Notes: generated by a model from the sequence alone, not told the origin. Positions 22,770-34,999 are shown, counted from the stretch's first letter. The stretch: DNA of 64,000 bases from Amphiura filiformis (GCF_039555335.1 NC_092646.1:26027280-26091279), one strand, 5' to 3'. A program made the numbers and translations.

Positions 22770-25200
22770 ATTGTGTGCAATTGGCTTCAATTTTGTTTCC
22801 TCACACCAAATGACCCTTAGAATAAAATGACATGAACAAATATTAGAATTTATGAAGTATCAAATTAAAATGATTTAAAACATTGTTATCAGCCAAACAA
22901 TCAAACACACTAAATATCTAGCTTGAGTCAAGTTTAAAAGAAAACATTTCACCTCTACAGCTTCATCCTGGGAGTTTTCATCATCCTTTTTGTACATTTT
23001 CTGACAAATTCTTTACAAGTTTTTTTTTTATTAATTCTGAATAGAAGTACTGATAAAGTTGATAAACCTAAAATGTAAAGTGTGTCATGGGTGTGTGCAA
23101 TTGGCTTCAATTTTGTTTCCTCACACCAAATGACCCTTAGAATAAAATGATTTGAATAATATTAGAATTTATGACCCATTCCTGCAAAATAAACCTTCAA
23201 TGCATTAAAAAAATGTTTTTGCTCCTTTTTCTAGCTTAGTTTGTCTATTTCTCATATATAAGTACCAAATTAAAATGATTTAAACATTGTTATCAGCCAA
23301 ACACACTAACTTGATCTGATGAGTCAAGATTAAAAGAGGAAATTTCAGCTCTACAGCGTTATCCCGGGAGTTTTCATCATTTCTGACAAATTCTTACAAG
23401 TTCTTTATAAATGCTGAATAGAAGTACTGATAAAGTGGATAAACCTAAAATGTAAAGTGATGGTAGAGCTGTCATCCTTTACATAATTCCACAATCATCC
23501 AGCATAAAGATTAGGAATTTGCCAGGAGTTTCCTCTTTTTTTAGGGAGCACTGTTATAAAGCATTGTCCATGTGTGTCATGGGTGTGCAATTGGCTTCAA
23601 TTTTGTTTCCTCACACCAAATGACCCTTAGAATAAAATGATTTGAACAAATATTAGAATTTATGACCCATTCCTGCAAAATAAACCTTCAATGCATTAAT
23701 TAAAAAAATGTTTTCCCTCCTTTTTCTAGCTAGCTTAGATTGTCATTTCTCATATGTGACGTGTCATGTCAAAAGGAGACACTTTTGGGCAGGATCGTAT
23801 TTTCTCATATATAAATATCAAATTAAAATGATTTAAACATTGTTATCAGCCAAACAATCAAACACACTAAATATCTAGCTTGAGTCAAGTTTAAAAGAAA
23901 ACATTTCAACTCTACAGCTTCATCCTGGGAGTTTTCATCATCCTTTTTGTACATTTTCTGACAAATTCTTACAAGTTCTTTATAAATTCTGAATAGAAGT
24001 ACTGATAAAGTTGATAAACCTAAAATGTAAAGTGATGGTAGAGCTGTCATACTTTACATAATCCCACAATCATCCAGCATAAAGAGTAGGAATTTGCTAG
24101 GAGTTTCCTCTTTTTTAGGGAGCACTGTTATAAAGCACTGTCCATGTGTATCATGGGTGTGCAATTGGCTTCAATTTTGTTTCCTCACACCAAATGACCC
24201 TTAGAATAAAATGACATGAACAAATATTAGAATTTATGACCCATTCCTGCAAAATAAACCTTCAAATGCATTAAAAAAACGTGTTCCCTCGTTTTTCTTT
24301 CTAGCTAGCTTAGTTTGTCTATTTCTCATATGTGTGATGTCAAAAGGAGACACTTTTGGGCAGGATCGTAAATGGAGAAATAGCCAAAAAACTACCCTGG
24401 GGTGATTTTTTCACAATTTGGGTTTGTTGGGAATTTGTGATGTCATTATTGTTTAAAATATTGTCTAATAGTTTCAGACCGGAATATAACTGGCATCTTG
24501 TATTTTTTGAGACATTTCGCCAGGTAATTCCTACTCTCAACATTGTCAATAATATTTTTAAATGCCGATATCTCAATTTCCAATTTCATAATACCATAAC
24601 TTACGAACTCAATATCTTCGCTAAGGAATGTCCGATTTCATTGGGGAAAATGGACTTGTGGAGCAAAATATCTCTATATTTCATGATATGTAAAAACCTC
24701 AAAATTGATAACCTGCCCAAAAGTGATTCCTTTTGACATGACACGTCACATATAAGTATCAGATTTAAACATTGTTATCAGCCAAACACACTAACTTGAT
24801 CTGATGAGTCAAGATTAAGAGGAAATTTCAGCTCTACAGCTTCATCCCGGGAGTTTTCATCTTTCTTTTGTGTGTTTTCTGACAAATTCTCACTTTTGAC
24901 TCTAGGAATACATGGTATCACAAACATGTGCTTTCTGACAAATTCTTACAAGTTTTTTTATTAATTCTGAGTAGAAGTACTGATAAAGTTGATAAGTGAT
25001 GGTAGAGCTGTCATCCTTTACATAATCCCACAATCATCCAGCATAAAGATTATGAATTTGCTAGGAGTTTCCTCTTTTTTTAGGGAGCACTGTTATAAAG
25101 CATTGTGGATGTGTGTGGTGGGTGGGTGCAATTGGCTTCAATTTCGTTTTCTCACACCAAATGACACTTAGAATAAAATGATTTGAACAAAATAATATTA
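22770..25200. repeat. Large tandem array, five copies of a 0.3-1 kb unit
   Basis: TGCAATTGGCTTCAATTTTG starts the marker at about 22778, 23098, 23587, 24162 and 25127. The unit also contains TTATCAGCCAAACAATCAAA and CATCCAGCATAAAGATTA. Spacing grows by insertions, chiefly the element at 24330-24755. Short open frames here are not conserved between units. Confidence 0.75.
24330..24755. mobile_element. Inverted-repeat insertion in the tandem array
   Basis: GTCAAAAGGAGACACTTTTG then GGCAG at the left pairs with CTGCCCAAAAGTGATTCCTT then TTGAC at the right. A shrunken remnant of the same end lies at 23760-23800 in the previous unit. Confidence 0.65.
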
Positions 25201-25329
25201 AAATTTATGACCCATTCCAGCAAAATAAAAGTATATTTGTTTTTAATGAGACTTACAAATTTAGCCAATTGTTATATTTAATTTCTTAGTTTGTCTATTT
25301 CTCATGACTTGTATAGTAATCAATAGTGA

Positions 25330-26425
25330 AGTATTTCGTGATCCTAGCATCCTCTTTTTCTGAAGTTTTTCAGTAGATATCCACAAAAAAACCTTTTCCC
25401 AAAAATTTCAGTAGAGATTCTGATTTTGCGTTTGTGAGTTATGCATGATTTATGTTTATTACACTGCTCCATAGACAATGTGTTGTAATTTTGTTCTAGT
25501 GTACCAAAATGAAATTCAAATTTCACGATATTTATTCTAAACAAATTAACCATTTCTGAACCAGGTCTCACTAAATCTCTGAAGTTGGAGCACTAGCAGT
25601 CTTGATGTTGATCATGGTAAATCATATGGAAGACTAAACCATTACCCAATGTTCAAACCAGACTCAATGCTGGATGATGGTGATTTCAAGTGGGATTATA
25701 ATTCCTGGATGGCATCATAATGTAGATTGTCACCACTTGACTTGTCCTTAATCAATAGTTATCAATTGATCATCTCTGTCAATGCTTATGATAAATAGGC
25801 CATGAATAATTTTTTTTAAACATCAATTTTTTTCCTTTTAATATTTTATTATTTATTGTATTTACTTGTTTTTTTGCACTTAATTATTTTTTTCACTTAC
25901 CATATTAAATGCTCTCCTACTGCAAGTGATTTATTGTACATGTAATATAATTCAGTTTTCATTTATTTTTGTGCACTTTAGGGGCCTACTTGCATCTTGC
26001 GAATGGTAGTGAGCTTTGACAAAAATTGCATTGATCATTTCATATAGCGAGCGTGTAGAAGAATTCAAATATCACAGCAACTTTCCTGATCACAGCTATA
26101 CTTTTGTAGGTTCTGTGGTTCTTGAGTTATGTTGTAAGGAAAGCTGAAACAACAACACTAAGCTTAATGACTTAACTTGAGAATCATTTTATACTTAATG
26201 TATTAATAAAGGAGGATTTTGTGATCCTTGCATCCTCTTTTTATGACATTTTTCAGTAGATATCCACGGAAAAAGCTTATTCCCAAAATTGCAGTTGATT
26301 CCGATTTTGCATTTGCGAGTTACGCATGATTATGTGTATTACACTGCTCCATAGGACACTGATGTAATTTTGTTCTGTTATACCAGAACGAAATTCAAAT
26401 TTGACGATATTTTCGCTCAACGAAT
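25330..26425. repeat. Direct duplicate pair, about 210 nt each
   Basis: 25335-25545 and 26218-26420 share TTTTTCAGTAGATATCCAC and ATTACACTGCTCCATAG, in the same orientation and with about 20% divergence. The stretch between is AT-rich and empty. Confidence 0.65.
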
Positions 26426-26583
26426 TAATCTGCAAGAAATTTTTGGTACATTTTTTGTACATAAACATTATGTAGCCAGAGGTTTTTTGTTTTTGAGAAA
26501 AGTGGGGAATGAGGCTGTGGATCAAGAAATGCCCTTTTTAAGTAAAGATATAATAGGCCTACCTTTAATGGGGGGAGGGGGGA

Positions 26584-26992
26584 GTAGCGTAGCCAGCGGG
26601 GGGCAGAGTGCCCCCCTGACAAAAAATGAAAGAAAAAAGTGCCCCTCTGACAAAAAATGAAAGAGAAAATCAGGAGGGCAAAGAAAGAAAAAGGGCAAGG
26701 AGCCCATTTTCTAGCTAAATTCAGGGCCAAAATAATGTAAAATACAACATTTTTCCGTGCTACGCGCGCACATTGTAACTATACAGCCCCTTTTCAGTCG
26801 GATAATGGGCGAAAATAGTGTAAAATACCATTTTATTTTTGCGCTACAGGCACACGTCATCCAAATAAGACCTTTTTCAGGAAGCTCAAAGACATAGTCT
26901 CTATGTATTATATGATGCAACTGCAATTTTTTTTGTCTGTGCCCCCGACATTTTATTTTGCCCCCCGACCAAGAAAGCTGGCTACGCCCTGG
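26584..26992. repeat. Inverted-repeat element with GCGTAGCCAGC ends
   Basis: TAGCGTAGCCAGCGGGGGGC at the left pairs with GAAAGCTGGCTACGCCCTGG at the right. The GTGCCCCYCTGACAAAAAAT block is repeated twice near the left end. Non-coding. Confidence 0.6.
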
Positions 26993-28351
26993 GGGCTTTT
27001 TTATGTAATTTTGTGCAAAATTGGTTGATTTGCCCCCTGAAATTCACATTGCCCCCAATACCCCCCCCCCCCACGAATAAAAGCGCCACCACTGAATACC
27101 TTTTGAAACTAACAAAACACCACCCCACATTGTAGCTCTTATTTCGAACTATATGACCATCTTATTTTGTTCACACCAGCCTCTTGCCATATAATTTCAT
27201 TTTAATTAAGACAAAAAAAAATAGCTTCAAAATTGCTAATGTTAATATTTTTGTATGATGACCTCTTTGGAAATCAGTTCTACTATTATGTAATTTTTGT
27301 CACTGAAGTACCATATTTTAAATCCTGAATAAAAAAAGCACAAACAAATAAACAATATAATATTAATACCCTGAGTCTGGGCCCTGATATTGTTGTGCTA
27401 TTAACCAGGAAAGTTTCTCAACTTTCCTGTATTAACTTACACACAAAGCTACTGACCTTTAAGAGCACAACACTCATGCTTAACAAATAGACACTTTACT
27501 TAAACAAAAGATGAGATTGATTGACAGCTTAAAAAGTACTTGACACCCAAACTGATGATAAGATAGCATCACTGATGCCAATTTGGAATCACTGATTCCA
27601 TTTTAGCATCACTGATTCCATTTTAGCATCACTGATTCCATTTTGGCATCACTGATTCCAAATTAGCATCAGTGATTCCAAGTTAGCATCACAGATTCCA
27701 AATTGGCATCACTGATTCCAAATTGGCATCACTGATTCCGTCATGATGCCATTTGAAGCCATTTGATGCCATTTGAAGCTATTTGATGCCATTTGAAGCC
27801 ATTTGATGCCAAAAATAGGAAAATGACGCCGTTCCACTTTTCCTAGTGATTATAAGAGACTTCTTTTGAACAAAATCAAAACCAAAAATCTTTTACATGG
27901 AATGCGATGCAAATACAAAAATAATCAAAGAATCCATTTGGATCAGAAGATGAGGACTCGATGTCATGAACAGAGATGAGGGAGTTCACTTCCTATAGTT
28001 TGATCAGCTCATAATCGGCGGGCCTTATAACATCGCAGATCAATACATTTTATTTTGAAAATTGCCTTGTGACATCTCGCCAGAAACATCACATATTGCT
28101 AATTGTATGCAGTGCACTTTTGAACACTCAAAAATGACATCTTAATTCAAAATTAAGTTTCAAAAAAATCTTTAAAAAAATAAAAATCTTTAAAAAAACC
28201 TCATTCTGCATTCGTTTTTGAAAATGCCATGGGCTTTGAGACATAGCATTACTTTTTTAGCCTGATGTGGAGAAGATTGTCTTTTAGAAGATGGTCTCTT
28301 ACAACCATAGCAAGAAATATCAATATCCAAAATATTTTTGGTTACTTATAG

Positions 28352-28441
28352 CTATACCTAATGATCCACAACCAGAAGAAGAACCAGAAGATGAACCAGA
28401 AGATGAAACAGAAGATGAAACAGAAGATGGACCTCATGCAG
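28352..28441 (+). CDS. Exon: strongly acidic, PEDE/TEDE repeat
   Basis: The acceptor is GGTTACTTATAG and the donor GTAAAAAAGAGAT. The exon is 90 nt and phase 1-1. After the split Ala it reads IPNDPQPEEE then PEDEPEDETEDETEDGPHAG. Fifteen of thirty codons are Asp or Glu. A 12-nt unit (CCAGAAGATGAA and variants) encodes the four-residue repeats. The intron on both sides aligns with that around 34923, and TCATGATTTRAATACAGG follows both donors. An ATG-started open frame covering this exon begins in the intron at 28291; the true 5' border is more likely the acceptor. Confidence 0.75.
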
Positions 28442-28980
28442 GTAAAAAAGAGATTAATATCATTTTGAATAAAAACCACCTTACTTCATGATTTAAATAC
28501 AGGGATTTATAATGCATGATTTATATAGTGCTCTTACAAAGATGTAATGGTAAGAACATATGTAAGTGGAATCTCCAAAAGGTTAATATAAATATTTTCA
28601 AAACTTTCTTCATGATTTAAATGCAGGGATTTATAATGCATGTTTTATAGTGCTATGCCCACATTTTACAGACTGTTGATGACCACTGTAGCTCCAATCA
28701 TTCCATAAACCATTTTTAAACACAGGTAACTACAGTGATTTGTAAGCTCACTTGTAAAAGTACTGACATATCACTACCAAACTCAAGGTGATGTAAAATA
28801 TAGCCCAAAATAACACTTGGCTACCATAGTATAGCATATCTCCATATCTGTCTGCTTGTTACTCCGATCACCTTTTCTGTGTTCAATATTATTAGTTATC
28901 CCCTGTTTGTTCAGTGATATTTTTCGTATTGCATATGAACAGACAGGGGGTAACGAATGTATCATTCAGTAGACATGAAT

Positions 28981-29045
28981 TTAACACAAATAAATAAATA
29001 AATAAATAAATAAATAAATAGGGCCTAATTAATAAATAAATAATA
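28981..29045. repeat. (AAAT)n microsatellite
   Basis: Uninterrupted AAAT repeats run through 28988-29020, with a shorter second tract after GGGCCTAATT. Confidence 0.85.
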
Positions 29046-29488
29046 CCACAATTATAAACTGACCAAGTTATAGGCCTACTCCAAACTCTTCCATGCATGC
29101 TTTACAGTTTTCTATCATGCAACTACCGCCAGGCCATGTAATACAGCGCGCCATCGCCAACGCATGACGCAATTTTGCACGCGACGCGAGATAGCGCGTA
29201 ATTGCCGTCTCTACCGCATACGCGATCAGCACAGTGTACAACGCGAGTATGCAGGCCCGTTAATTACCGGTACTGATTAAGAGCTGAATAATACAGCTAT
29301 ATATTGTACAGTAATTTATAAACGCTGAACAATACGAAATTATATTATTTGGCTATTAACCAATGAAATGTCGTTATTCATGTCTACTGAATGATAAAGA
29401 GCATTATAGCACCTGTAATTGTTTCTAGAAATTAACTGATGTTTTATTTCTTTGTTTTCTTTTGTGTTTTTGTGTTTATTTTTGGCAG

Positions 29489-29512
29489 GTCATTCACCAG
29501 TATCACAACCAA
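29489..29512 (+). CDS. Linker micro-exon, 24 nt (GHSPVSQP)
   Basis: The acceptor GTTTATTTTTGGCAG and donor GTATGTATACACCAACCACA are as at 12794, 14145 and 60670. The exon is 24 nt, phase 1-1, and reads GHSPVSQP, then a base completing Lys with the basic exon at 31031. The 60-nt intron end (TTGTTTTCTTTTGTGTTTTT) is shared with the linker exon at 60670. It is the middle member of the cassette 28352-29489-31031, the most compact in the array. Confidence 0.72.
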
Positions 29513-29561
29513 GTATGTATACACCAACCACAATTTAACATCAGTGTGTATTTAGTGTACT

Positions 29562-30045
29562 AAAGTTTGTTTGGCTTATAATAGGCAAAAATTATTCTGG
29601 ATTTGTTACTGGGCTCGTCAATAAGGTCCCAACATACGTTCACATAAATTCACACAAGCGTTCGCCAGTTACCCATTACACAACGTACGACTAGCGTAAG
29701 TGCTGCGCCCAACTGCATACATGCGATTCTATATCAATACACGATGCTAGGCACCAGAAACAAATTAGTGCGATGTTTCGATCGACCACCGATGCTTGGT
29801 CGATCCTTATTATTTATGAAATCAATTAATTTACTGTTGTTAATTGTGATAACATAGTGATTTTTGTCTGTAGTGATATTGACCAATATAAATTTAGCAT
29901 TAATTCTGATTAATTAGTTGCTATTTCATTAATATCACGAATCAAAGCAGCATCGACGGTCAATCCAAAGATCAAACAAATTTGTTTCTGGTGCCTTATG
30001 AGTCTCATTAGTATTTTTGTCTATTATAAGCCGAACAAGCTTTAA
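29562..30045. mobile_element. Inverted-repeat element inside the linker intron
   Basis: AAAGTTTGTTTGGCTTATAA at the left pairs with TTATAAGCCGAACAAGCTTT at the right. An inner pair (GCACCAGAAACAAATT and AATTTGTTTCTGGTGC) suggests one palindrome inserted in another. Confidence 0.68.
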
Positions 30046-30048
30046 TTA

Positions 30049-30317
30049 GGCCAAAAAAAAAAAGGTTTGTCTCAAAGCGCGCGCGCGCATTTGTAAAATC
30101 GTGAGATTTGGAAAAAAAGAAATGCAGAATTTTTTTTTTATTTCACAATTTTTTTTTTATAGTTTTTCCAGAAAAATTCGGCGAAAATCAAATTTTTTTC
30201 TCAAAATACCATGAAAAAAGTCGGGAATAAAAAAAATAAAAAAAAATCGCATTTTGCATTTGTTTTCAAACCACTTGTGAGCTTTGAGACAAACCATTTT
30301 TTTTTTTTGGCCTTATC
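30049..30317. repeat. Inverted-repeat element, GGCC/A-run ends
   Basis: GGCC plus an A-run then GGTTTGTCTCAAAGC at the left pairs with GCTTTGAGACAAACC then a T-run and GGCC at the right. A CG-alternating run, GCGCGCGCGCGC, lies near the left end. Confidence 0.65.
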
Positions 30318-30595
30318 ACCCATTTTTATGGACAAGTTCCAGTGGATGTGTTCCAATACGTATAGTATTATAATTAAATTGCCCGTGTTGACTCAAATGC
30401 ACGATCAAAGTTGGTACATTTCTACACGTGGGAAATAACTCCAACAAAGTACTGACGTCATTCTATGAGGAAGTTAAATGGATTCTAACAGTAGTTGGGC
30501 ATTTATGACTATTTGAAGGAACCATTTTAGATCAAAGAATGCAACCTTAGACCTGACTGAAAATATTTTTAGCTTCTGTAATGTGTTAACCCCCT

Positions 30596-30800
30596 GAGCA
30601 CTACCTGCTAATCTAACATTGCCTCTTATTGGTCAATTACATGATATCTTCACTTTAATCATCAATCAGAATGGAGCTTTGCAAATAATTCACCCCAATT
30701 TTTGTGTTTTGTGAAATTATTCTAACAATGTTGCTGATTGGGCCAATTGATAATTATAAATTCTTTTTGGCCAATCGGCAGGTAGTTCTCATGGGGTTAA
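30596..30800. mobile_element. TTAA-flanked 200-nt element, copy 2
   Basis: Reverse orientation of the element at 9714. The ends are TTAACCCCCTGAGCACTACC and GGTAGTTCTCATGGGGTTAA. Confidence 0.72.
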
Positions 30801-31030
30801 AATCTCATATACAGTAAAACAAATGTATACAATGTACATATAAAGTAAAAATAATTGGGCTAATATTAAAACTGAGCAAATGACATTGCTACCTTCATCA
30901 TATTGCAAAAAAATTTCAAAAAAGAAACCAGAGAAGATTGAAAAGATAGGAATATTATTGCACATGAAGTAAAGAAATGGCAGAAATTTATGTCTTAATA
31001 TACATCCTGTTTTTGTGATTTTAATTCCAG

Positions 31031-31057
31031 AAAAACCAGTGAGACGCCCGAATAAAC
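31031..31057 (+). CDS. Basic exon, 27 nt (KPVRRPNK)
   Basis: The acceptor TGTGATTTTAATTCCAG and donor GTAAGTAGCC are shared with 16975 and 37614. The exon is 27 nt, phase 1-1. With the split first codon it reads KKPVRRPNK and leaves a C that makes Pro with the exon at 34923. It is the shortest in-frame basic exon and lacks the poly-Lys tract of its relatives, so it may be closest to the ancestral form or a contracted one. The intron after it has no GGGCTATTC element. Confidence 0.7.
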
Positions 31058-31179
31058 GTAAGTAGCCCACTCCATTAATATATTGAGGTCATTTCCACTG
31101 CTGGAGTGACTTCGGAAATGTTTCAAAACATTTTCAGATTTTTTTAAAACTTTTCTTATTTCTCACAAACTTGAAAATT

Positions 31180-32250
31180 GCTTACAGAGAGGGAAGCTTT
31201 CATCCAGTATTCTCTTGGATGTCTTCAGCCCCAATATTTGGCACGTGGGGGCGCTGTTGGCTATTCTGAGCCACCGACACCAGAGGGTGTCAGTCGGCTC
31301 AGAAGAGAGTTATACACAGCGGGCAGGTACAAATGTAGTATCTCCCGGCGTCCCTGTTGAGGTCGCTCTTGTTAATTCTGACGTGGCAGGCTTCGCGAAC
31401 TCCACGACCAAACCATGACTCATCCTGGTCGATGATTTTGACCTATTCGGTAGGAATGTTATGTCCAGTATCCCTGGCATGTAGCGCTACAGGAGAGGGT
31501 TCACGTTTGTGCTCGCGACTTCTTACCCCTATAGAGGGTGTTTAGTTTCACCGATGTAGGTGGCATTGCACGACTGACAAGCGATGTTATACACAGTGTG
31601 GCACCGTTCTTCCTTTCTGATCTTGTCCTTAGGAGAAACTAGAAGTTCGCGAAGAGTGATGCTTGAAATTGAAAAGTGGTGAGTGATGCTTGAAATGGAC
31701 TTGAATCCCTTGTTTAGTGAGCACACGTCGCAATCCCTCGGACACCCCTCTTGCATAGGGTATGGTTATATGACCCCTGCTAGAGGGTACAGAGTCAGGT
31801 TGTTTACGAGTTTGAGGGTTGTTGGAGTTCGCGATCGCTTGAAATGTGACCTTTTGTATCCACTATATGACCCAGTACCTGTCTGATGTGTTCCAGTTCA
31901 GCGATTTTGTCCTCTGGTTCAGACACCAAAGTATTCGCGCGATGTTGTAAAGTTCTGATAACGCCTAGTTTGTGCTGGAGTGGATGATGTGAGTCCATAG
32001 ACAGGTACTGTGTGTCAGTGTGTGTCGGCTTGCGGTAGATAGTGATCTTGAGAGTACCGTCCTCCTTTCTGCTAATCATGGTGTCCAGCATGGCGATTTG
32101 TCCATTTTCCTCGTGCTTGATGGTAAATTTAATGGAAGGCGAAATGTTATTTATGTGTGTGGTGAAGGCATCGACTTGTTGATCTTGAATTACCACGAAG
32201 GTATAGTTACATAGTGAAATTTTGTGTTTTCCATAGTGGCGTATCGACCA
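31180..32250 (-). pseudogene. Penelope-like retroelement fragment (reverse transcriptase end plus GIY-YIG endonuclease), dead
   Basis: Read on the minus strand, 32250-31804 gives the end of a Penelope-type reverse transcriptase (ISRKEDGTLKITIYRKPTHT, then HHPLQHKLGVIRTL). After a frame change, 31756-31529 gives a GIY-YIG endonuclease start (YNIACQSCNATYIGET). Further remnants of its later part (RGVREACHVRINKSDLNRDA) lie near 31430-31340, with stops. The front of the reverse transcriptase, including the catalytic Asp motif, is missing. Penelope-like elements copy RNA into DNA and use GIY-YIG to cut the target. This copy has at least one frameshift and several stops. Confidence 0.85.
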
Positions 32251-34117
32251 TACGCCACTTTTTATGCACATTTTATGATTAAGAAATATCGGCAAAATGT
32301 AAAACATTGCATGTCATAGTGGCATACACCTCGCATGTCATGACGTATCGGACCTATACGCCACTATGGAATGAAGTTGACGAAAAGTAACGCCATAGCG
32401 ATTACACTGCGATCTAGGTGGAGTAAGGTTAATGTTAGGTTAGGGTATTGCGTTTTGGGGTTTTCCATTGTTACGAGTCGTTACTTGACTCAAGGCCAAA
32501 ATCACCTTTTACCCGAACTCACACGAATGCACAACACAAATACACTGTTTGATTAAGCTAACAAAATCTAAGTCTTTAATTGAAAGCACGTTATGATTGA
32601 TACAATATATGACAACAAATGCTCATACACAATAATCAAATATAAACACTCTTTATCTATTTAGTACTTAGCCAGCATTCTTCTTCTTGGTGATCATAAA
32701 GTTCTTAATGTTCTGGACGACTGATGTAATATATCCTTATTCACTTGTCCTGCGAAAATCAGCGAAGTCCAGTGAACACTTGCATTTATAAATATCCTTG
32801 CGTATGAAATCCTCACACAAAAATGATGCGGCTTTCTCCAATCATTTATCTTCTTACGCTGCTTTCTCCAAAATATATCTCCTTGCGCTGCTTTCTCCAA
32901 AAATGGTGTTTCGTTCACCAATCGCTCTTTCTCCAGGGAACAGGCTTCTTTCTGCTCCGCTGTATTTGACAGAGGTGTTGTTTTCAAAATACCAGCAAAT
33001 TCCAGCAATTTGACAGAAGAACTTTAATCCTTCGATGAGGAAGAGTACATTCGCGTACTCATAAATCTCCTTCGTTGCTGTATTAAAATAGCTCAATTAT
33101 TGGCTATGTAATCTGGTTAAAATGTACTTCTTTTTTGAAGCACGAAAGACCAACACACACATGTGGAGGTTTACAATCTCCCATGACACTCTGTCTTGAA
33201 ATCTCGGCCATAATAAAGGCTATGGCTGCCTGTTAGCTCTGTATCCAGATGATAATAATTGTAACATAATTTCATAAAGTTCGTGTCAATCCGCAGTAGA
33301 CTCTATGTCTTACTTTGGTCCATTTTCGTAGCTTTGAAATAACCATATTTCCAGCATGTCCGTGAAGTCCAAATAATAGCCCTGTGGGCAAACAACGGTA
33401 TCCGCACTTGACGAGATCCATCAACATAATCTTCATCGCTCAGAGGTTTTAAATAGCACTGTAGGAAACTCATGATCTCCATGGCCACACTCAGTAATAT
33501 ACTCCTTGAGTATCCTGATTTTAACTGGTTAACATTAAATACTCTCATTTTGAGAGCTATAGCTACATCCATTCACATTACAATGATATCGATACAGGTC
33601 TGCCTAGAATTACTACCAGCCAGATGTTTTATAGCAAACCATCTGGGATTTTCCCAAATGTTCTAATAATAGACATTACCACTGACCATTGTGCATTATT
33701 GCAACATTCTGATATCAGGGGATTTTCCCCTTGACATAAATAGTCTTGATTAATGATGTTGTTATTGCAGTCATCTGGGTTTTCCCCGTGATGTCATAAT
33801 AAACAAACTAATTGCATGATTAGAAAGGTAACTTCCCCTATTTCATGACATAGGATTATACAGGGTACATCACACCATAGTGACATATAGTTTTGTACTT
33901 TAATATTGTTTTCAGTTTGCCAGCAATATTATGTAGTTATTTCTTTTGAAAAATATATAAAAATAAAATCTATTTAGATTACTACAGAAATTTCACATAA
34001 TTTACAAAATATGATGAATGTCTGACTTACACAACTCGATTTTAAATTAGCATTTCTTAAAACCTAATTTTCTCGAAAAGTTGTTTATTTGTGGTGCCCC
34101 ACTATACGCCACTATGG
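32228..34117. mobile_element. TIR-bounded element, 1.9 kb, TTCCATAGTGGCGTAT ends
   Basis: TTCCATAGTGGCGTATCG at the left pairs with TATACGCCACTATGGAA at 34100-34117. An additional right-type end lies at 32355-32372, forming a small 145-nt element at the left. The inside has only short unrelated frames, and GCTTTCTCCAAAAAT-like units repeat near 32830-32910. The superfamily is unknown. Confidence 0.55.
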
Positions 34118-34270
34118 AATACAGCCGATGATATGTTATGGTATATGTCCATCCTTGGGGAAACCTTTGACACAGAACATATGTAATGGTATATGTAATT
34201 CTTTGGGGGAACTCTGACATATCATCTGCAATGGTATGCATCCATATGGAGGTGATCAGGAGTTCACTTA

Positions 34271-34455
34271 GAGAATAAGCGATAGGAATTTTTATTTTGA
34301 CTATCCTCTACCGTGTGATAGACGACAGGCAGGTCCAATATTTTGAGTAGGGGATGCGGCGCAGCCGGTATCCACTACGATAAAAATATTGGACCTGCCT
34401 GTCATCTATCATAGGTAGAGGATAGTCAAAATAAAAATTCCTATCGCTTATTCTC
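34271..34455. repeat. Near-perfect palindrome, 185 nt
   Basis: The arms begin GAGAATAAGCGATAGGAATT and end with its complement. They pair over about 80 nt, and the loop contains GATGCGGCGCAGCCGGTATC. The base composition of the arms matches the host intron. It resembles the palindromes at 35895, 36641, 41645 and 59967 in layout but not in sequence. Confidence 0.8.
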
Positions 34456-34922
34456 ATTCTTAGTCAGTTAAATATCATTTTAATAACTGTAAACTATTTT
34501 TTTTTTTTTTTTATTAAGTTACCGTCATAAAAACTCCGCCTTTTTATAAAATGAACGAAACTTGTTTACAACTTCACATATTTTGTTGCGCGTACTGCTA
34601 GCACGTGCGAGTATTTCGCACTGCGTCTACGCGATACCTCTATGAGCGTGTTACGCGTTATCAACACTCATGATGAAGTGGGGTCGTCTACGGCCTGATA
34701 GACGACACCCAAAATCATGCGATTGTCCAATCAGATTATGTGTCTTTGTAATAGACCACTCCCACTGACTAAGAATAGTATTTTAATACCCAGTGACTAT
34801 AGTAAGCCATCCCTTTGATGTCCATAACCTTGCAAAAGATTGCCTCTTACAAGAGTGCCCTTATGCCCTTGACTGTAGCAAGAAAAATCAACATCAAAAA
34901 TTATTGTTTGGTTCATTTATAG

Positions 34923-34958
34923 CTGAGGCACCAGAAGAACCAGAAGATGGAAATCCAG
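34923..34958 (+). CDS. Exon: short acidic (PEAPEEPEDGNPG)
   Basis: The acceptor is GGTTCATTTATAG and the donor GTAAGAAAGAGAT. The exon is 36 nt, phase 1-1. It reads PEAPEEPEDGNPG after joining to 31031. It is paralogous to 28352: upstream TGTAGCAAGAAAAATCAACA matches CATAGCAAGAAATATCAATA, and downstream TCATGATTTGAATACAGG matches as well. It is shorter because it has fewer copies of the PEDE unit. It begins the cassette 34923-36898-37614. Confidence 0.73.
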
Positions 34959-34999
34959 GTAAGAAAGAGATATAATTGTTAACATATTATTTTTAATCT

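Larger units (their letters stand above)
19906..27849. mobile_element. 7.9-kb region bounded by long inverted arms
   Basis: The left arm at 19906-20310 and the right arm at 27465-27849 are reverse complements. They begin TCACTAGGAAAAGTGGAACG, carry runs of GCATCAAATGGCTTCAAAT and about ten GGAATCAGTGATGCC units, then CTATTTGTTNAGCATSAGTG. The inside holds tandem repeats but no recognisable transposase. I could not define a target duplication, so it is either a large foldback-type element or an inverted pair of smaller ones. Confidence 0.65.

Noticed and set aside
26370-26730. Overlapping open frames of 60-100 codons on both strands
   Set aside because: They run into the GCGTAGCCAGC repeat and low-complexity GCCCC sequence; no family resemblance.
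28291-28491. ATG-started frame covering the acidic exon
   Set aside because: The ATG lies in intron sequence homologous to that before 34923; the acceptor at 28351 is the better border.
31178-31545. Plus-strand open frames of about 60 codons
   Set aside because: Antisense to the Penelope-like GIY-YIG remnant.
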